DNA of 64,000 bases from Vogesella aquatica (lineage in GTDB: Bacteria; Pseudomonadota; Gammaproteobacteria; Burkholderiales; Chromobacteriaceae): positions 1 to 64,000 of the forward strand of contig NZ_JAQQLF010000002.1 in assembly GCF_028548455.1 (NCBI RefSeq), written 5' to 3'. Below, piece after piece: positions 55,021 through 64,000 of this stretch. How positions within the stretch are numbered: position 1 is the stretch's first letter; every line of letters begins with the position of its first letter. Made by a program: the position numbers and the translations under genes. The notes beneath the pieces were generated by a model that saw only the letters and a list, made by a program, of their open reading frames with translations, was not told the origin of the DNA and searched no databases.

Positions 55021-55587
55021 ATGTCCCACGCCATGCCGCGCCGGGTACCCGGCGACCTGGCCATGTGGTTTTTCATTCTGGCGGAGCTGGCCGTGTTCGG
55101 CCTGCTGTTTGCCGCCTGCGCTTACGCCCGCTGGCAGCAGCCACTACTGTTTGCCCGCCAGCAGGCCGGGCTACCGCTGGGGTGGGCGCTGGCCAATACC
55201 GCCTTGCTGCTCAGCGGCAGCGCCGCCGTGTTCAATGCCTGCCGTGCTTACGCAGCCGGGCGGGGGCGGGCCGGGCGACGCTGGCTGCTGGCCTGCCTGC
55301 TGTGCGGCAGCGGCTTCGTGCTGCTGAAAGGCCACGAGCTGGGGGCGCTGTTTGCTGCCGGCATCAACTTGTCCAGTAACAGCTTCTGGATGTTCTACCT
55401 GTCGCTGGCGGGCTTTCATTACCTGCACGTGCTGCTGGGCATGGTGATCGTCACGGCGGTGTGGTGGCGTGCCGGGCAGGGTGCCTACGCGGCCAACCAT
55501 GACGGCGTGGAAACCGCTGCCGCCTACTGGCACATGGTAGACCTGGTGTGGTTGGTGCTGTTCGCCCTGCTGTACACCGCCCGCTAG
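55021..55587 (+). CDS. norE: NorE, cytochrome oxidase subunit III-like protein
   Basis: The 188-residue protein has about five membrane helices and the oxidase-subunit III pattern: LAMWFFILAELAVFGLLFAA, LLKGHELGALFAAGI, SSNSFWMFYLSLAGFHYLHV and EAAAYWHMVDLVWLVLFALL-type ending (here VETAAAYWHMVDLVW). GGAGGTG precedes ATG 55021. In denitrifiers norE lies with norF and supports full NO reductase activity. Confidence 0.85.
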   Translation: MSHAMPRRVPGDLAMWFFILAELAVFGLLFAACAYARWQQPLLFARQQAGLPLGWALANTALLLSGSAAVFNACRAYAAGRGRAGRRWLLACLLCGSGFVLLKGHELGALFAAGINLSSNSFWMFYLSLAGFHYLHVLLGMVIVTAVWWRAGQGAYAANHDGVETAAAYWHMVDLVWLVLFALLYTAR

Positions 55588-55652
55588 GGGCGGGCAGCGT
55601 TTTCTTATTGCGCATCAAGGCAGCGCCGGCGGGGCGCAGGTAGGCTGCCGCC

Positions 55653-55925
55653 ATGACATCCCCCCACCTTCACCGCATTTACTGGCGCCTGTGGCTGGCC
55701 TTGCTGCTGCTCACCGCCGTGCTGGCACGGCTGGCCGACACGCTGGCCCCCGGCCCGCTGTTGCTGACACTGGCGCTAGGTGGCGCCTGGCTGAAGGGCA
55801 TGCTTGTGGCCGAGCACTACATGGGCCTGCGCCGCGCGCCGCTCTGGCTACGTGCAGCCGTGCACGGCTGGCTGCTGCTGGTGTGTGGCGGGATCCTGCT
55901 GACTTTCCTGCCGGAGTTGCCATGA
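55653..55925 (+). CDS. norF: NorF-like small membrane protein
   Basis: The 90-residue protein has three hydrophobic segments, including GPLLLTLALGGAWLKGMLVA and EHYMGLRRAP, which resemble the cytochrome oxidase subunit IV / NorF family. It overlaps the norQ start codon by 4 bp. The assignment rests mainly on size, helices and place after norE. Confidence 0.8.
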   Translation: MTSPHLHRIYWRLWLALLLLTAVLARLADTLAPGPLLLTLALGGAWLKGMLVAEHYMGLRRAPLWLRAAVHGWLLLVCGGILLTFLPELP

Positions 55926-56731
55926 ACGCGCCCCACCGAGCCGCCGCTGCGGCACCGCTGCCTTTCTACCAACCGCTGGCCGACGAATGCGAGGTGTTCG
56001 AGGCGGCCTGGCGCCAGCAACTGCCCTTGCTGATCAAGGGCCCCACCGGCTGCGGCAAAACCCGCTTTGTGGCGCACATGGCCGCCCGGCTGGGCCTGCC
56101 GCTGTTTACCGTGTCCTGCCACGATGACTTGTCGGCTGCCGACCTGGTAGGCCGCCACCTGATCGCTGCCGGCGATACCCAGTGGTGCGACGGCCCGCTC
56201 ACCCGTGCCGTGCGCGCTGGCGGCATCTGCTATCTGGACGAAGTGGTAGAAGCGCGCAAGGACACCACCGTGGTGCTGCACCCGCTCACCGACGATCGCC
56301 GCATCCTGCCCATCGAGCGCACTGGCGAACAGTTGGCCGCACCGCCCGGCTTCATGCTGGTGGTGTCGTACAACCCCGGCTACCAGCACGTGCTGAAAAC
56401 GCTGAAGCCCTCCACCCGGCAGCGCTTCGTGGCGCTGGCGTTCGACTTTCCGCCGCCGGCGGTAGAGCTGACCGTACTGCGCGAAGAGGGCGGCGCCGAC
56501 GAGGCGCTGGCGCGCCGGCTGGTGGCGCTGGCCACCCAGTTGCGCCGCTTGGGCGGCTATCACCTGGACGAAGCGGTCAGTACCCGCCTGCTGGTGTACG
56601 CCGCCAAGCTGATCGCTAGCGGCATGGCCGCCCGTACTGCCTGCCGGGTAGCGCTGGTGGAGCCGTTATCGGACGAGCCGGATACGTTGGCCGCGCTGAT
56701 GGCGGTAGTGGATACACAGTTCGGAGCCTGA
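55922..56731 (+). CDS. norQ: MoxR-type ATPase NorQ/NirQ
   Basis: The 269-residue AAA+ ATPase has Walker A GPTGCGKT at 40-47, Walker B CYLDEVVEARKD and the sensor region VVSYNPGYQHVLK. It works with NorD to activate NO reductase (iron insertion). It starts within the last codons of norF and ends 1 nt before norD. ATG 55922 fits the family; the longer frame overlaps norF. Confidence 0.93.
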   Translation: MNAPHRAAAAAPLPFYQPLADECEVFEAAWRQQLPLLIKGPTGCGKTRFVAHMAARLGLPLFTVSCHDDLSAADLVGRHLIAAGDTQWCDGPLTRAVRAGGICYLDEVVEARKDTTVVLHPLTDDRRILPIERTGEQLAAPPGFMLVVSYNPGYQHVLKTLKPSTRQRFVALAFDFPPPAVELTVLREEGGADEALARRLVALATQLRRLGGYHLDEAVSTRLLVYAAKLIASGMAARTACRVALVEPLSDEPDTLAALMAVVDTQFGA

Positions 56732-56732
56732 C

Positions 56733-58550
56733 ATGGAAGACCTCGTCGGCAGCTGGTGGGACCGGCTGGTGCGCCGTGCCGCCTACCCCGGCTACCCGCA
56801 AGCGGCGGTATTGCTGGATGACGTGGCGCCGCAAGCGTTGCTGTTTTTTCGTGCCATGGGCGGCGACCCTGGCCTGGCCATCCGCAGCGCAGTAGGCACG
56901 GCACACGGCGCCCGCCGCCGCTGGTTGGCACGTGTTGCCGGTATCGACACCCACGTCGAGCTGGCCTGGCGCGACGGACAGGCGCTGTACCTGCCCGAGC
57001 GCATCGACCTGTACCCGGACGCCGCGCTCAACCGCGGCCTGTATTTCTGGCTGATGGCCTTGGCCGCGCAGCCTCCAGCGCAGGGCGACTGGCTGCAAAG
57101 CAATAGCGAGGGCACGGCGCGCTGCCTGACCACCATGCCGGGGCTGGCGACCTTGTACCAGCGGCTGGTAGCGGCCTTGCTGCCGCTACGCAACTGGCCG
57201 GCAAACGGTACCGGCCAGGCCGCCGAGCAGGCCATCCGCCACGCGCTGTTGCAACCGGGTACAGCGACAGCTCTGCCTGCTGGCAGCCCGCCACCGCAGC
57301 CGGTGCCGCTGTGGCTGCACCCGTCACCCCCGTCTGCTGCCGCAGCTAACCAGGACGACGGCCAGCAGCCGGAGCAGGGCCATGGCGACAGCCGGGACAG
57401 CAAAGCCCGGCGCCGCTACCGTGCCCGCCGCGATAACCCGGACGATCGCAAGAACGGCATGTTGCTGCAGTTTCGCGCCGAAAGCATCTTTACCTGGGAC
57501 GACTACGTGCGCGTCAACCGTCACCAGGACGAGGACGAGCCTGACGACGGTGCCGCCGCCGAAGACATGGATCGCCTCACCGTCAGCCGCGACGGCAAGA
57601 CCCGCGCCAGCCGGCTGAAGTTTGACCTCGACCTGCCGGCTGCCGCTTACGACGACACGCCGCTGGGCGACGGTTTGCTGCTGCCGGAATGGGACTACCG
57701 CCGCGAGCGGTTGGTGGCCGACCATTGCCGCTTACAGCCGATGCTGCCACGTGACGCCAGCCCGGCACCTTTGCCGGACAAACTGCAGGCGGCCGCCCGG
57801 CGTTTGCGGCGGCAATTCCAGGCCTTGTCACCCGAGCGCAGCCGCAAAAGCGGTGAAGCCAGCGGGCCGGACCTGGACCTGGACCGCATCATCCGCTTCT
57901 TGGCCGAACAACGCAGCGGTGTGGCCGTGGCCGAACCGCCGTTGTACCAGGCATGGCCGCCCGCCGGGCGCAGCATGGCCTGCCTGCTGCTGGCCGACCT
58001 GTCGCTGTCTACCGAAAGCTGGCTGGGCGAGGCCGGGCAGGTGATTCACGTCATCCGCGACAGCCTGCTGCTATTTGCCGAAGCACTGGCGGCCTGCGGT
58101 GACGCCTTCGGCCTGTACGGTTTTTCGTCACTGCGGCGCAGCGAGGTACGCTACCTGCTGCTGAAAGATTTCGGTGAACCCTACGACGATGCCGCACGCG
58201 GGCGCATTCTGGCCATTCGCCCCGGTTACTACACCCGGATGGGCGCCGCTATCCGCCAGTCCACCTCCATCCTATTGCAGCAGCCTGCCCAGCGCCGCTT
58301 GTTGCTGATCGTGTCCGACGGCAAACCCAACGACCTAGACCACTACGAAGGCCGTTACGGCGTGGAAGACACCCGCCAGGCGGTGCTGGAAGCACGCCGC
58401 GCCGGGCTGATTCCGTTTTGTGTCACCGTCGACCGCGAGGCCGGCGACTACCTGCCGCACCTGTTCGGCAAGCGCGGTTACAGCGTGGTACACGACGCCC
58501 ACCGCCTGCCGCAGGTGCTGACTAGCCTGTACGCCAGCCTGACTGCCTGA
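56733..58550 (+). CDS. norD: NorD, von Willebrand-domain NO reductase activation protein
   Basis: The 605-residue protein ends in a vWA domain with MIDAS motif DLSLST (LLADLSLSTESWLGE) and the later SDGKPNDLDHYEGRYGVEDT. The middle is hydrophilic and low complexity (DDGQQPEQGHGDSRDSKARR). NorD partners NorQ in NO reductase assembly. It lies 1 nt after norQ, with GGAG in the norQ end acting as ribosome site. Confidence 0.92.
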   Translation: MEDLVGSWWDRLVRRAAYPGYPQAAVLLDDVAPQALLFFRAMGGDPGLAIRSAVGTAHGARRRWLARVAGIDTHVELAWRDGQALYLPERIDLYPDAALNRGLYFWLMALAAQPPAQGDWLQSNSEGTARCLTTMPGLATLYQRLVAALLPLRNWPANGTGQAAEQAIRHALLQPGTATALPAGSPPPQPVPLWLHPSPPSAAAANQDDGQQPEQGHGDSRDSKARRRYRARRDNPDDRKNGMLLQFRAESIFTWDDYVRVNRHQDEDEPDDGAAAEDMDRLTVSRDGKTRASRLKFDLDLPAAAYDDTPLGDGLLLPEWDYRRERLVADHCRLQPMLPRDASPAPLPDKLQAAARRLRRQFQALSPERSRKSGEASGPDLDLDRIIRFLAEQRSGVAVAEPPLYQAWPPAGRSMACLLLADLSLSTESWLGEAGQVIHVIRDSLLLFAEALAACGDAFGLYGFSSLRRSEVRYLLLKDFGEPYDDAARGRILAIRPGYYTRMGAAIRQSTSILLQQPAQRRLLLIVSDGKPNDLDHYEGRYGVEDTRQAVLEARRAGLIPFCVTVDREAGDYLPHLFGKRGYSVVHDAHRLPQVLTSLYASLTA

Positions 58551-58572
58551 AACCCGTGTACCGGAGTGTGCC

Positions 58573-58797
58573 ATGCGCCGCAAATTCCCCATTCACCCCG
58601 CCCATCCCGAGCGCCTGTGTTGGGGCTGCGACAAGTATTGTGCGGCCAGCGACCTGCAATGCGGCAACGGCTGCGGCCGCACCCAGCATCCGGCCGAGCT
58701 GCTGGGCGACGACTGGTACCTGCAGGGGGACTGGGGCTTCAGCACCGAGGAGCTGGCGCGTTTTACCGGGCTGGAAAGCGTTGATTCGAATCAATGA
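58573..58797 (+). CDS. DUF3079 family protein
   Basis: The 74-residue protein has the DUF3079 pattern: FPIHPAHPERLCWGCDKYCA, then CGNGCGRTQHPAELLGDDWY and GDWGFS. Five of its six Cys (CWGCDKYC, LQCGNGC) are arranged for a zinc or iron site. GGAG precedes the ATG. Its last codons (SVDSNQ) are formed by the perfect FNR/DNR box that precedes nirS, so the stop codon lies just beyond that regulatory site. Function unknown. Confidence 0.85.
   Translation: MRRKFPIHPAHPERLCWGCDKYCAASDLQCGNGCGRTQHPAELLGDDWYLQGDWGFSTEELARFTGLESVDSNQ
58781..58794. promoter_or_regulatory. perfect FNR/DNR box upstream of nirS
   Basis: TTGATTCGAATCAA, identical to the box before norC, lies 67 bp before the nirS ATG and inside the 3' end of the DUF3079 gene. 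Confidence 0.85.
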
Positions 58798-58822
58798 TGA
58801 TGTGCTGAGACGGGGCGGATGA

Positions 58823-60592
<1,770 letters not shown>

Positions 60593-60634
60593 TCCAACCA
60601 TCACGGCGGGCTGCGGCCCGCCCAGGGAGCCAAT

Positions 60635-60943
60635 ATGAAAACCCCGCTGCTTACCGCCATGCTGCTGTCTGCCGGCCTGCTGCTGGCCACCACCGCCCAG
60701 GCCTCGCCGGAACTGGCCAAGAAGTACAACTGCCTTGCCTGCCACAGCATGGACAAAAAGGTGGTCGGCCCGTCGTTCAAGGACATCGCCAGCAAGTACA
60801 AAGGCCAGAACGCCCAGGCCAAGCTGGAAGAAAAAGTGAAAAAAGGCGGTGCCGGCAGTTTTGGTCCGGTGCCGATGTCGCCCAACCCGCAAGTACCGGA
60901 TGCCGACCTGAAGGTGCTGGTGAAGTGGGTGCTGTCGCAGTAA
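60635..60943 (+). CDS. nirM: cytochrome c-551-type electron donor (NirM)
   Basis: The 102-residue periplasmic cytochrome has a signal peptide (cleavage near TAQASP, residue 23), heme motif CLACH at 33-37, and a Met ligand in PVPMSPNPQ. This fits cytochrome c551/552 that gives electrons to NirS. GGGAG precedes the ATG. Confidence 0.9.
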   Translation: MKTPLLTAMLLSAGLLLATTAQASPELAKKYNCLACHSMDKKVVGPSFKDIASKYKGQNAQAKLEEKVKKGGAGSFGPVPMSPNPQVPDADLKVLVKWVLSQ

Positions 60944-61033
60944 GCCGCCCGTGCCGCCAGCCCGTACCGGTATGGCGGCGTTGCGGCCAACCTTGCGCGG
61001 GCCGGCCCGGCCCGCGTTAGCCGGAGTACCGTC

Positions 61034-61399
61034 ATGACGAAGCCACTGTACAGCAGGGGTAGCCTGATCGGCCTCATGCTGATGCTGCTGGCCTGTGCGC
61101 TGCTATTTGCCAGCGAGGCAGTGCCGGCGTCTCATCTGCCGAAGCCGGATGCGGCCCGGCGCCAGGTACTGCTGCATCTGCTGCGCGAAGACTGCGGCGC
61201 CTGCCACGGCCTGACGCGACAGGGTGGGCTGGGCAGCCCGCTCACCGCCGCCGCGTTGGCCGGCAAGCCGGCCGATAGCCTGGTGGCCACCATTCTCGAT
61301 GGCCGCCCCGGTACCGCCATGCCGCCGTGGCGGCCCTTCATCAGCGAGCAGGAAGCCCGCTGGCTGGTAGAACTCTTGCAACAGGACCTCCCGCGATGA
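61034..61399 (+). CDS. nirC: NirC-like cytochrome c
   Basis: The 121-residue protein has a signal or anchor helix (about 10-30), CGACH at 54-58, and a Met ligand in TAMPPWRPFI. It matches NirC/cytochrome c55X, which helps heme d1 maturation or electron delivery. It overlaps nirF by 4 bp. Confidence 0.88.
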   Translation: MTKPLYSRGSLIGLMLMLLACALLFASEAVPASHLPKPDAARRQVLLHLLREDCGACHGLTRQGGLGSPLTAAALAGKPADSLVATILDGRPGTAMPPWRPFISEQEARWLVELLQQDLPR

Positions 61400-62571
61400 C
61401 ACTTCGAACCCTGCTGAGCGCCGTGTTGGCCGCAACTGCGCTGGCCGGCTGCGCCACCCCCACGCTACGCGGCAGCGGCGATCTGGGGGTGGTAATCGAA
61501 CGTGCCGCCGGCAGCCTGCAGGTGGTGCAGCAACAGCCGCCGGCCAGCCTGGCACGCGTCAGAGGCCTGGGCGACCTGTCGCACGCTTCGCTGGTGTATA
61601 GCCGTGATGCCCGCTATGTCTACGTGTTTGCCCGCGACGGCGGCTTGTCCAAAGTGGACCTGCTCACCGGTACCTTGCAGGCCCGCGTGCTGCAGGCCGG
61701 CAACAGCATTGGCGGGGCCATTTCCAGCGATGGCCGCATCGTGGCGGCACAGAACTACAGCCCCGGCGGGGTGAAGCTGTTCGATGCCGACACGCTGACG
61801 CTGCTGGCCGACATCCCGGCGCAGGACGCCGCCGGGCAGTCGTCGCGTGTGGTGGGCCTGGCCGACTTGCCGGGTAACCGCTTTGCCTTTGCGCTGTTTG
61901 ACGCCGGCGAAATCTGGCTACTAGACGCGGCCAACCCGTGCCAGCCGGCCATCACCCGTTACCGCGGCATCGGGCGGCAGCCTTACGACGGTCTGGCCAG
62001 TAGCGATGGCCGCTACTACATCGCCGGCCTGTTCGGCGAAGACGGCCTGGCCTTGCTGGACACCTGGCACCTCGATGCCGGCGTGCGCCGCATCCTGCCG
62101 GCGTACGGCCAGGGCGAGACCCGGCTGCCGGTGTACAAGATGCCGCACCTGCGCGGCTGGAGCCTGGCCGGCGATTATGCGTTCTTTCCCGCCATCGGCC
62201 AGTCACAGGTGCTGGTGGCCGATAGCCGCAGCTGGCAGTCGGTGGCCAAGGTGCCGGTATACGGCCAGCCGGTGTTCGTGATGGCCGAACCGGGCGGGCG
62301 CCGCGTGTGGGTGAACTTTGCCTTTCCACACAATGACACCGTGCAGGTGATCGACGTGCCCAGCATGCAGGTGGTGCACACGCTGAAGCCGGGGCGCTCC
62401 ATCCTGCACATGGAGTTCACCGCCCGTGGCGACGCGGTATGGTTGTCCAGCCGCGACGACGACAAGGTCGTGGTTATTGATACCCGCACGCTGGCGGTAC
62501 GCACCGAACTGCCTGCGGCCAACCCGTCCGGCATTTTCTTCAGCTGGCGTGCCGGCCGCATGGGGATGTGA
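61396..62571 (+). CDS. nirF: heme d1 biosynthesis protein NirF
   Basis: The 391-residue protein is a propeller homologous to the d1 domain of NirS (RGLGDLSHASLVYSRDARYV, VYGQPVFVMAEP, RRVWVNFAFPHNDTVQVIDV). It begins with a lipoprotein signal (LAGC, Cys19), so it is a periplasmic lipoprotein. NirF acts as a dehydrogenase in the late steps of heme d1 synthesis. ATG 61396 overlaps nirC. Confidence 0.92.
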   Translation: MTLRTLLSAVLAATALAGCATPTLRGSGDLGVVIERAAGSLQVVQQQPPASLARVRGLGDLSHASLVYSRDARYVYVFARDGGLSKVDLLTGTLQARVLQAGNSIGGAISSDGRIVAAQNYSPGGVKLFDADTLTLLADIPAQDAAGQSSRVVGLADLPGNRFAFALFDAGEIWLLDAANPCQPAITRYRGIGRQPYDGLASSDGRYYIAGLFGEDGLALLDTWHLDAGVRRILPAYGQGETRLPVYKMPHLRGWSLAGDYAFFPAIGQSQVLVADSRSWQSVAKVPVYGQPVFVMAEPGGRRVWVNFAFPHNDTVQVIDVPSMQVVHTLKPGRSILHMEFTARGDAVWLSSRDDDKVVVIDTRTLAVRTELPAANPSGIFFSWRAGRMGM

Positions 62572-62572
62572 C

Positions 62573-63565
62573 ATGCTGCAGCCACACGACCCGTTATTGC
62601 AGTTGCTGGACCGCCACCAGCGCGACTTCCCCTTGCTGGCATCGCCGTTCGGCTTTCTGGCCGCCGAATGCGGGCTGAGCGAGGCGCAATTGCTGCTGCG
62701 CCTGCGCTTGGTACAGGAGCAAGGCCTGCTGGCCAGGCTGGGGGCCGTGTTTGCGCCCAATACCGTGGGTGCCAGCACGCTGGCGGCGCTGGCTGTGCCC
62801 CCGGCGCAGCTGGACGCCGTTGCTGCGCTGGTCAGCGCCCAGCCGGAGGTCAACCACAATTACGCACGCGATCACCATTACAACCTGTGGTTCGTGCTGG
62901 CCGCTGATAGCCGCCCGGCGCTGGACGCCGCGCTGGCACGCATCGCCAGCGTGACCGGCCTGACGCCGCTGGACCTGCCGCTGCAGCGCGAGTACCACAT
63001 CGACCTGGGTTTTGCGCTGGGCCCGCACGGCCCGCCGCGGCGTGCGCGCTTGCCGGCAGCGCAGCGCTTGCTGCAGCTGGCGGGCAGCGAGCAGCGCCTG
63101 CTGGCTGCGCTGGGACCGGGTTTGCCGCTGCAGCCGCAGCCGTTTCTGGCCCTGGCCGCTGCCAGTGGGCTGTCCGAACTGCATGTGCGCCAGCGCCTGC
63201 AGCAGTGGCTGGACGATGGCGTGATCCGCCGTTTCGGCTTTGTGCTGCGCCACCGCGAACTGGGCTACCGTGCCAACGCCATGTGTGTGTGGCAAGTGCC
63301 TGCCGCGCAACGCGACGCCATCGGCACGCAACTGGCCGCCGATGCCGCCGTCACCCTGTGCTACGCCCGACCGCCGCAGGGGGCGCACTGGCCGTACAAC
63401 CTGTTCTGCATGGTGCACGCCCGCAGTAGCGATGAGGCGGCGGCGCACTACCGGCGGCTGAGCGCCGATTACGGTTTGCACGCCATGCCGTCGGCCATGC
63501 TGCTGTCTACCCGTCGTTATATCCAGCGCGGTGCGCGCTACCAGCAAGGGCTACTGACCCCATGA
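62573..63565 (+). CDS. nirDL: siroheme decarboxylase NirDL (fused NirD and NirL)
   Basis: The 330-residue protein has two AsnC/Lrp-type halves: residues about 1-150 (LLQLLDRHQRDFPLLASPFG, VNHNYARDHHYNLWFVLA) and about 160-330 (QLAGSEQRLLAALGPGLPLQ, VIRRFGFVLRHRELGYRANA). It corresponds to the separate NirD and NirL of some denitrifiers in one chain. It decarboxylates siroheme to didecarboxysiroheme. It starts 1 nt after the nirF stop. Confidence 0.9.
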   Translation: MLQPHDPLLQLLDRHQRDFPLLASPFGFLAAECGLSEAQLLLRLRLVQEQGLLARLGAVFAPNTVGASTLAALAVPPAQLDAVAALVSAQPEVNHNYARDHHYNLWFVLAADSRPALDAALARIASVTGLTPLDLPLQREYHIDLGFALGPHGPPRRARLPAAQRLLQLAGSEQRLLAALGPGLPLQPQPFLALAAASGLSELHVRQRLQQWLDDGVIRRFGFVLRHRELGYRANAMCVWQVPAAQRDAIGTQLAADAAVTLCYARPPQGAHWPYNLFCMVHARSSDEAAAHYRRLSADYGLHAMPSAMLLSTRRYIQRGARYQQGLLTP

Positions 63566-64000
63566 CTTCTCCATTGGTACTGGACACGCTGGACGCGGCC
63601 ATCATCGCCGGCCTGCAGGGCGGCTTCCCGTTGCAGGATACCCCCTACGAGGTAGCCGGCCAGCGCTGGGGCCTTAGCGGCAGCCAGCTGCAACAACGGC
63701 TGGCTGCCTTGTTGCAGCGCGGTGTGCTGACCCGCTTCGGCCCCCTGTACCAGATAGAACGCATGGGCGGCTGCTTCTTGCTGGCGGCACTGGCGGTACC
63801 CGAAGCGCGCTACGACGCGGTAGCGGCGCAGGTCAACGCGCTGCCAGCAGTGGCGCACAATTACCGGCGCGAGCACACCCTGAACATGTGGTTTGTGCTG
63901 GCCACCACCAGCCAGGCAGGGCTGGCCGAGGCAATGGCCCGCATCCAGACGGATACCGGCCTGCCGGTGTATGGCTTTCCCAAGCTGCGCGAGTACTACG
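63562..64000 (+). CDS. nirG: NirG (siroheme decarboxylase subunit), cut by the window end
   Basis: The first 146 residues are seen, overlapping nirDL by 4 bp: IIAGLQGGFPLQDTPYEVAG, LLQRGVLTRFGPLYQIERMG and VAHNYRREHTLNMWFVLATT followed by SQAGL. The combination fits NirG, which normally precedes nirH. The frame is open at base 64000, so a few final residues lie outside the window. Confidence 0.88.
   Translation, partial: MTSPLVLDTLDAAIIAGLQGGFPLQDTPYEVAGQRWGLSGSQLQQRLAALLQRGVLTRFGPLYQIERMGGCFLLAALAVPEARYDAVAAQVNALPAVAHNYRREHTLNMWFVLATTSQAGLAEAMARIQTDTGLPVYGFPKLREYY

Overview
The window reads as a chromosomal segment of a GC-rich Gram-negative denitrifier. The likely source is a betaproteobacterium of the Neisseriales (Chromobacterium/Vogesella/Pseudogulbenkiania type). 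That placement is an inference from gene content, fused NirDL, FNR/DNR boxes and codon style, not from a search. No tRNA, rRNA, CRISPR array or integrase gene was found.

Region 1 (1-4.7 kb) holds the 3' end of a large Ig-like/cadherin-like surface protein. It is followed by an HlyD-type adaptor and an M50-protease-like membrane protein with a lipoyl/HlyD tail, probably the export partners of the surface protein. Region 2 (4.8-10.2 kb) is a carboxylate module: a PrpF/GalD-type isomerase and its LysR regulator on the minus strand, divergent from a DctPQM TRAP transporter.

Region 3 (10.2-20.9 kb) is a patchwork accessory region. It contains a decayed umuDC remnant, an AT-rich orphan gene with a palindromic operator-like site, and a small integrated element. 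That element carries alpA, a YagK/YfjJ-type (inovirus Gp2-like) gene and a shorter Gp2 relative. All three genes share a conserved leader that begins 54-55 nt before the ATG. The rest of the region has a truncated IS30, a chemoreceptor, an IS256 remnant abutting a complete IS3-family copy, and an HD-GYP response regulator.

Region 4 (20.9-31.5 kb) holds metal resistance. A CusRS-type two-component system is divergent from a copper operon (TolC-like protein, multicopper oxidase, cupredoxin, CusF, cytochrome c). RcnR/RcnA (Ni/Co) and a nitrate-sensing (NIT-domain) chemoreceptor follow. Pieces of the Gp2-relative gene tail lie in direct orientation at 14.7, 20.6 and 31.6 kb, so they bracket the accessory segments.

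Region 5 (32-64 kb) is a denitrification island. In order: mobB-moaD-moaE; narK1-narK2; narGHJI; moeA-moaC; DUF2249-nnrS; narXL (minus); a small conserved gene with moaA and a beta-carbonic anhydrase (minus); a DUF2249 gene; nirE (minus); norCB, norEF, norQ, norD; a DUF3079 gene; and nirS-nirM-nirC-nirF-nirDL-nirG, the last cut by the window edge. Together these reduce nitrate to nitrite, NO and N2O, with molybdenum-cofactor genes for NarG and heme d1 genes for NirS. Two exact TTGAT-N4-ATCAA boxes (before norC/nirE and before nirS) and one near-exact box (between the moaA operon and the DUF2249 gene) indicate joint FNR/DNR-type control.
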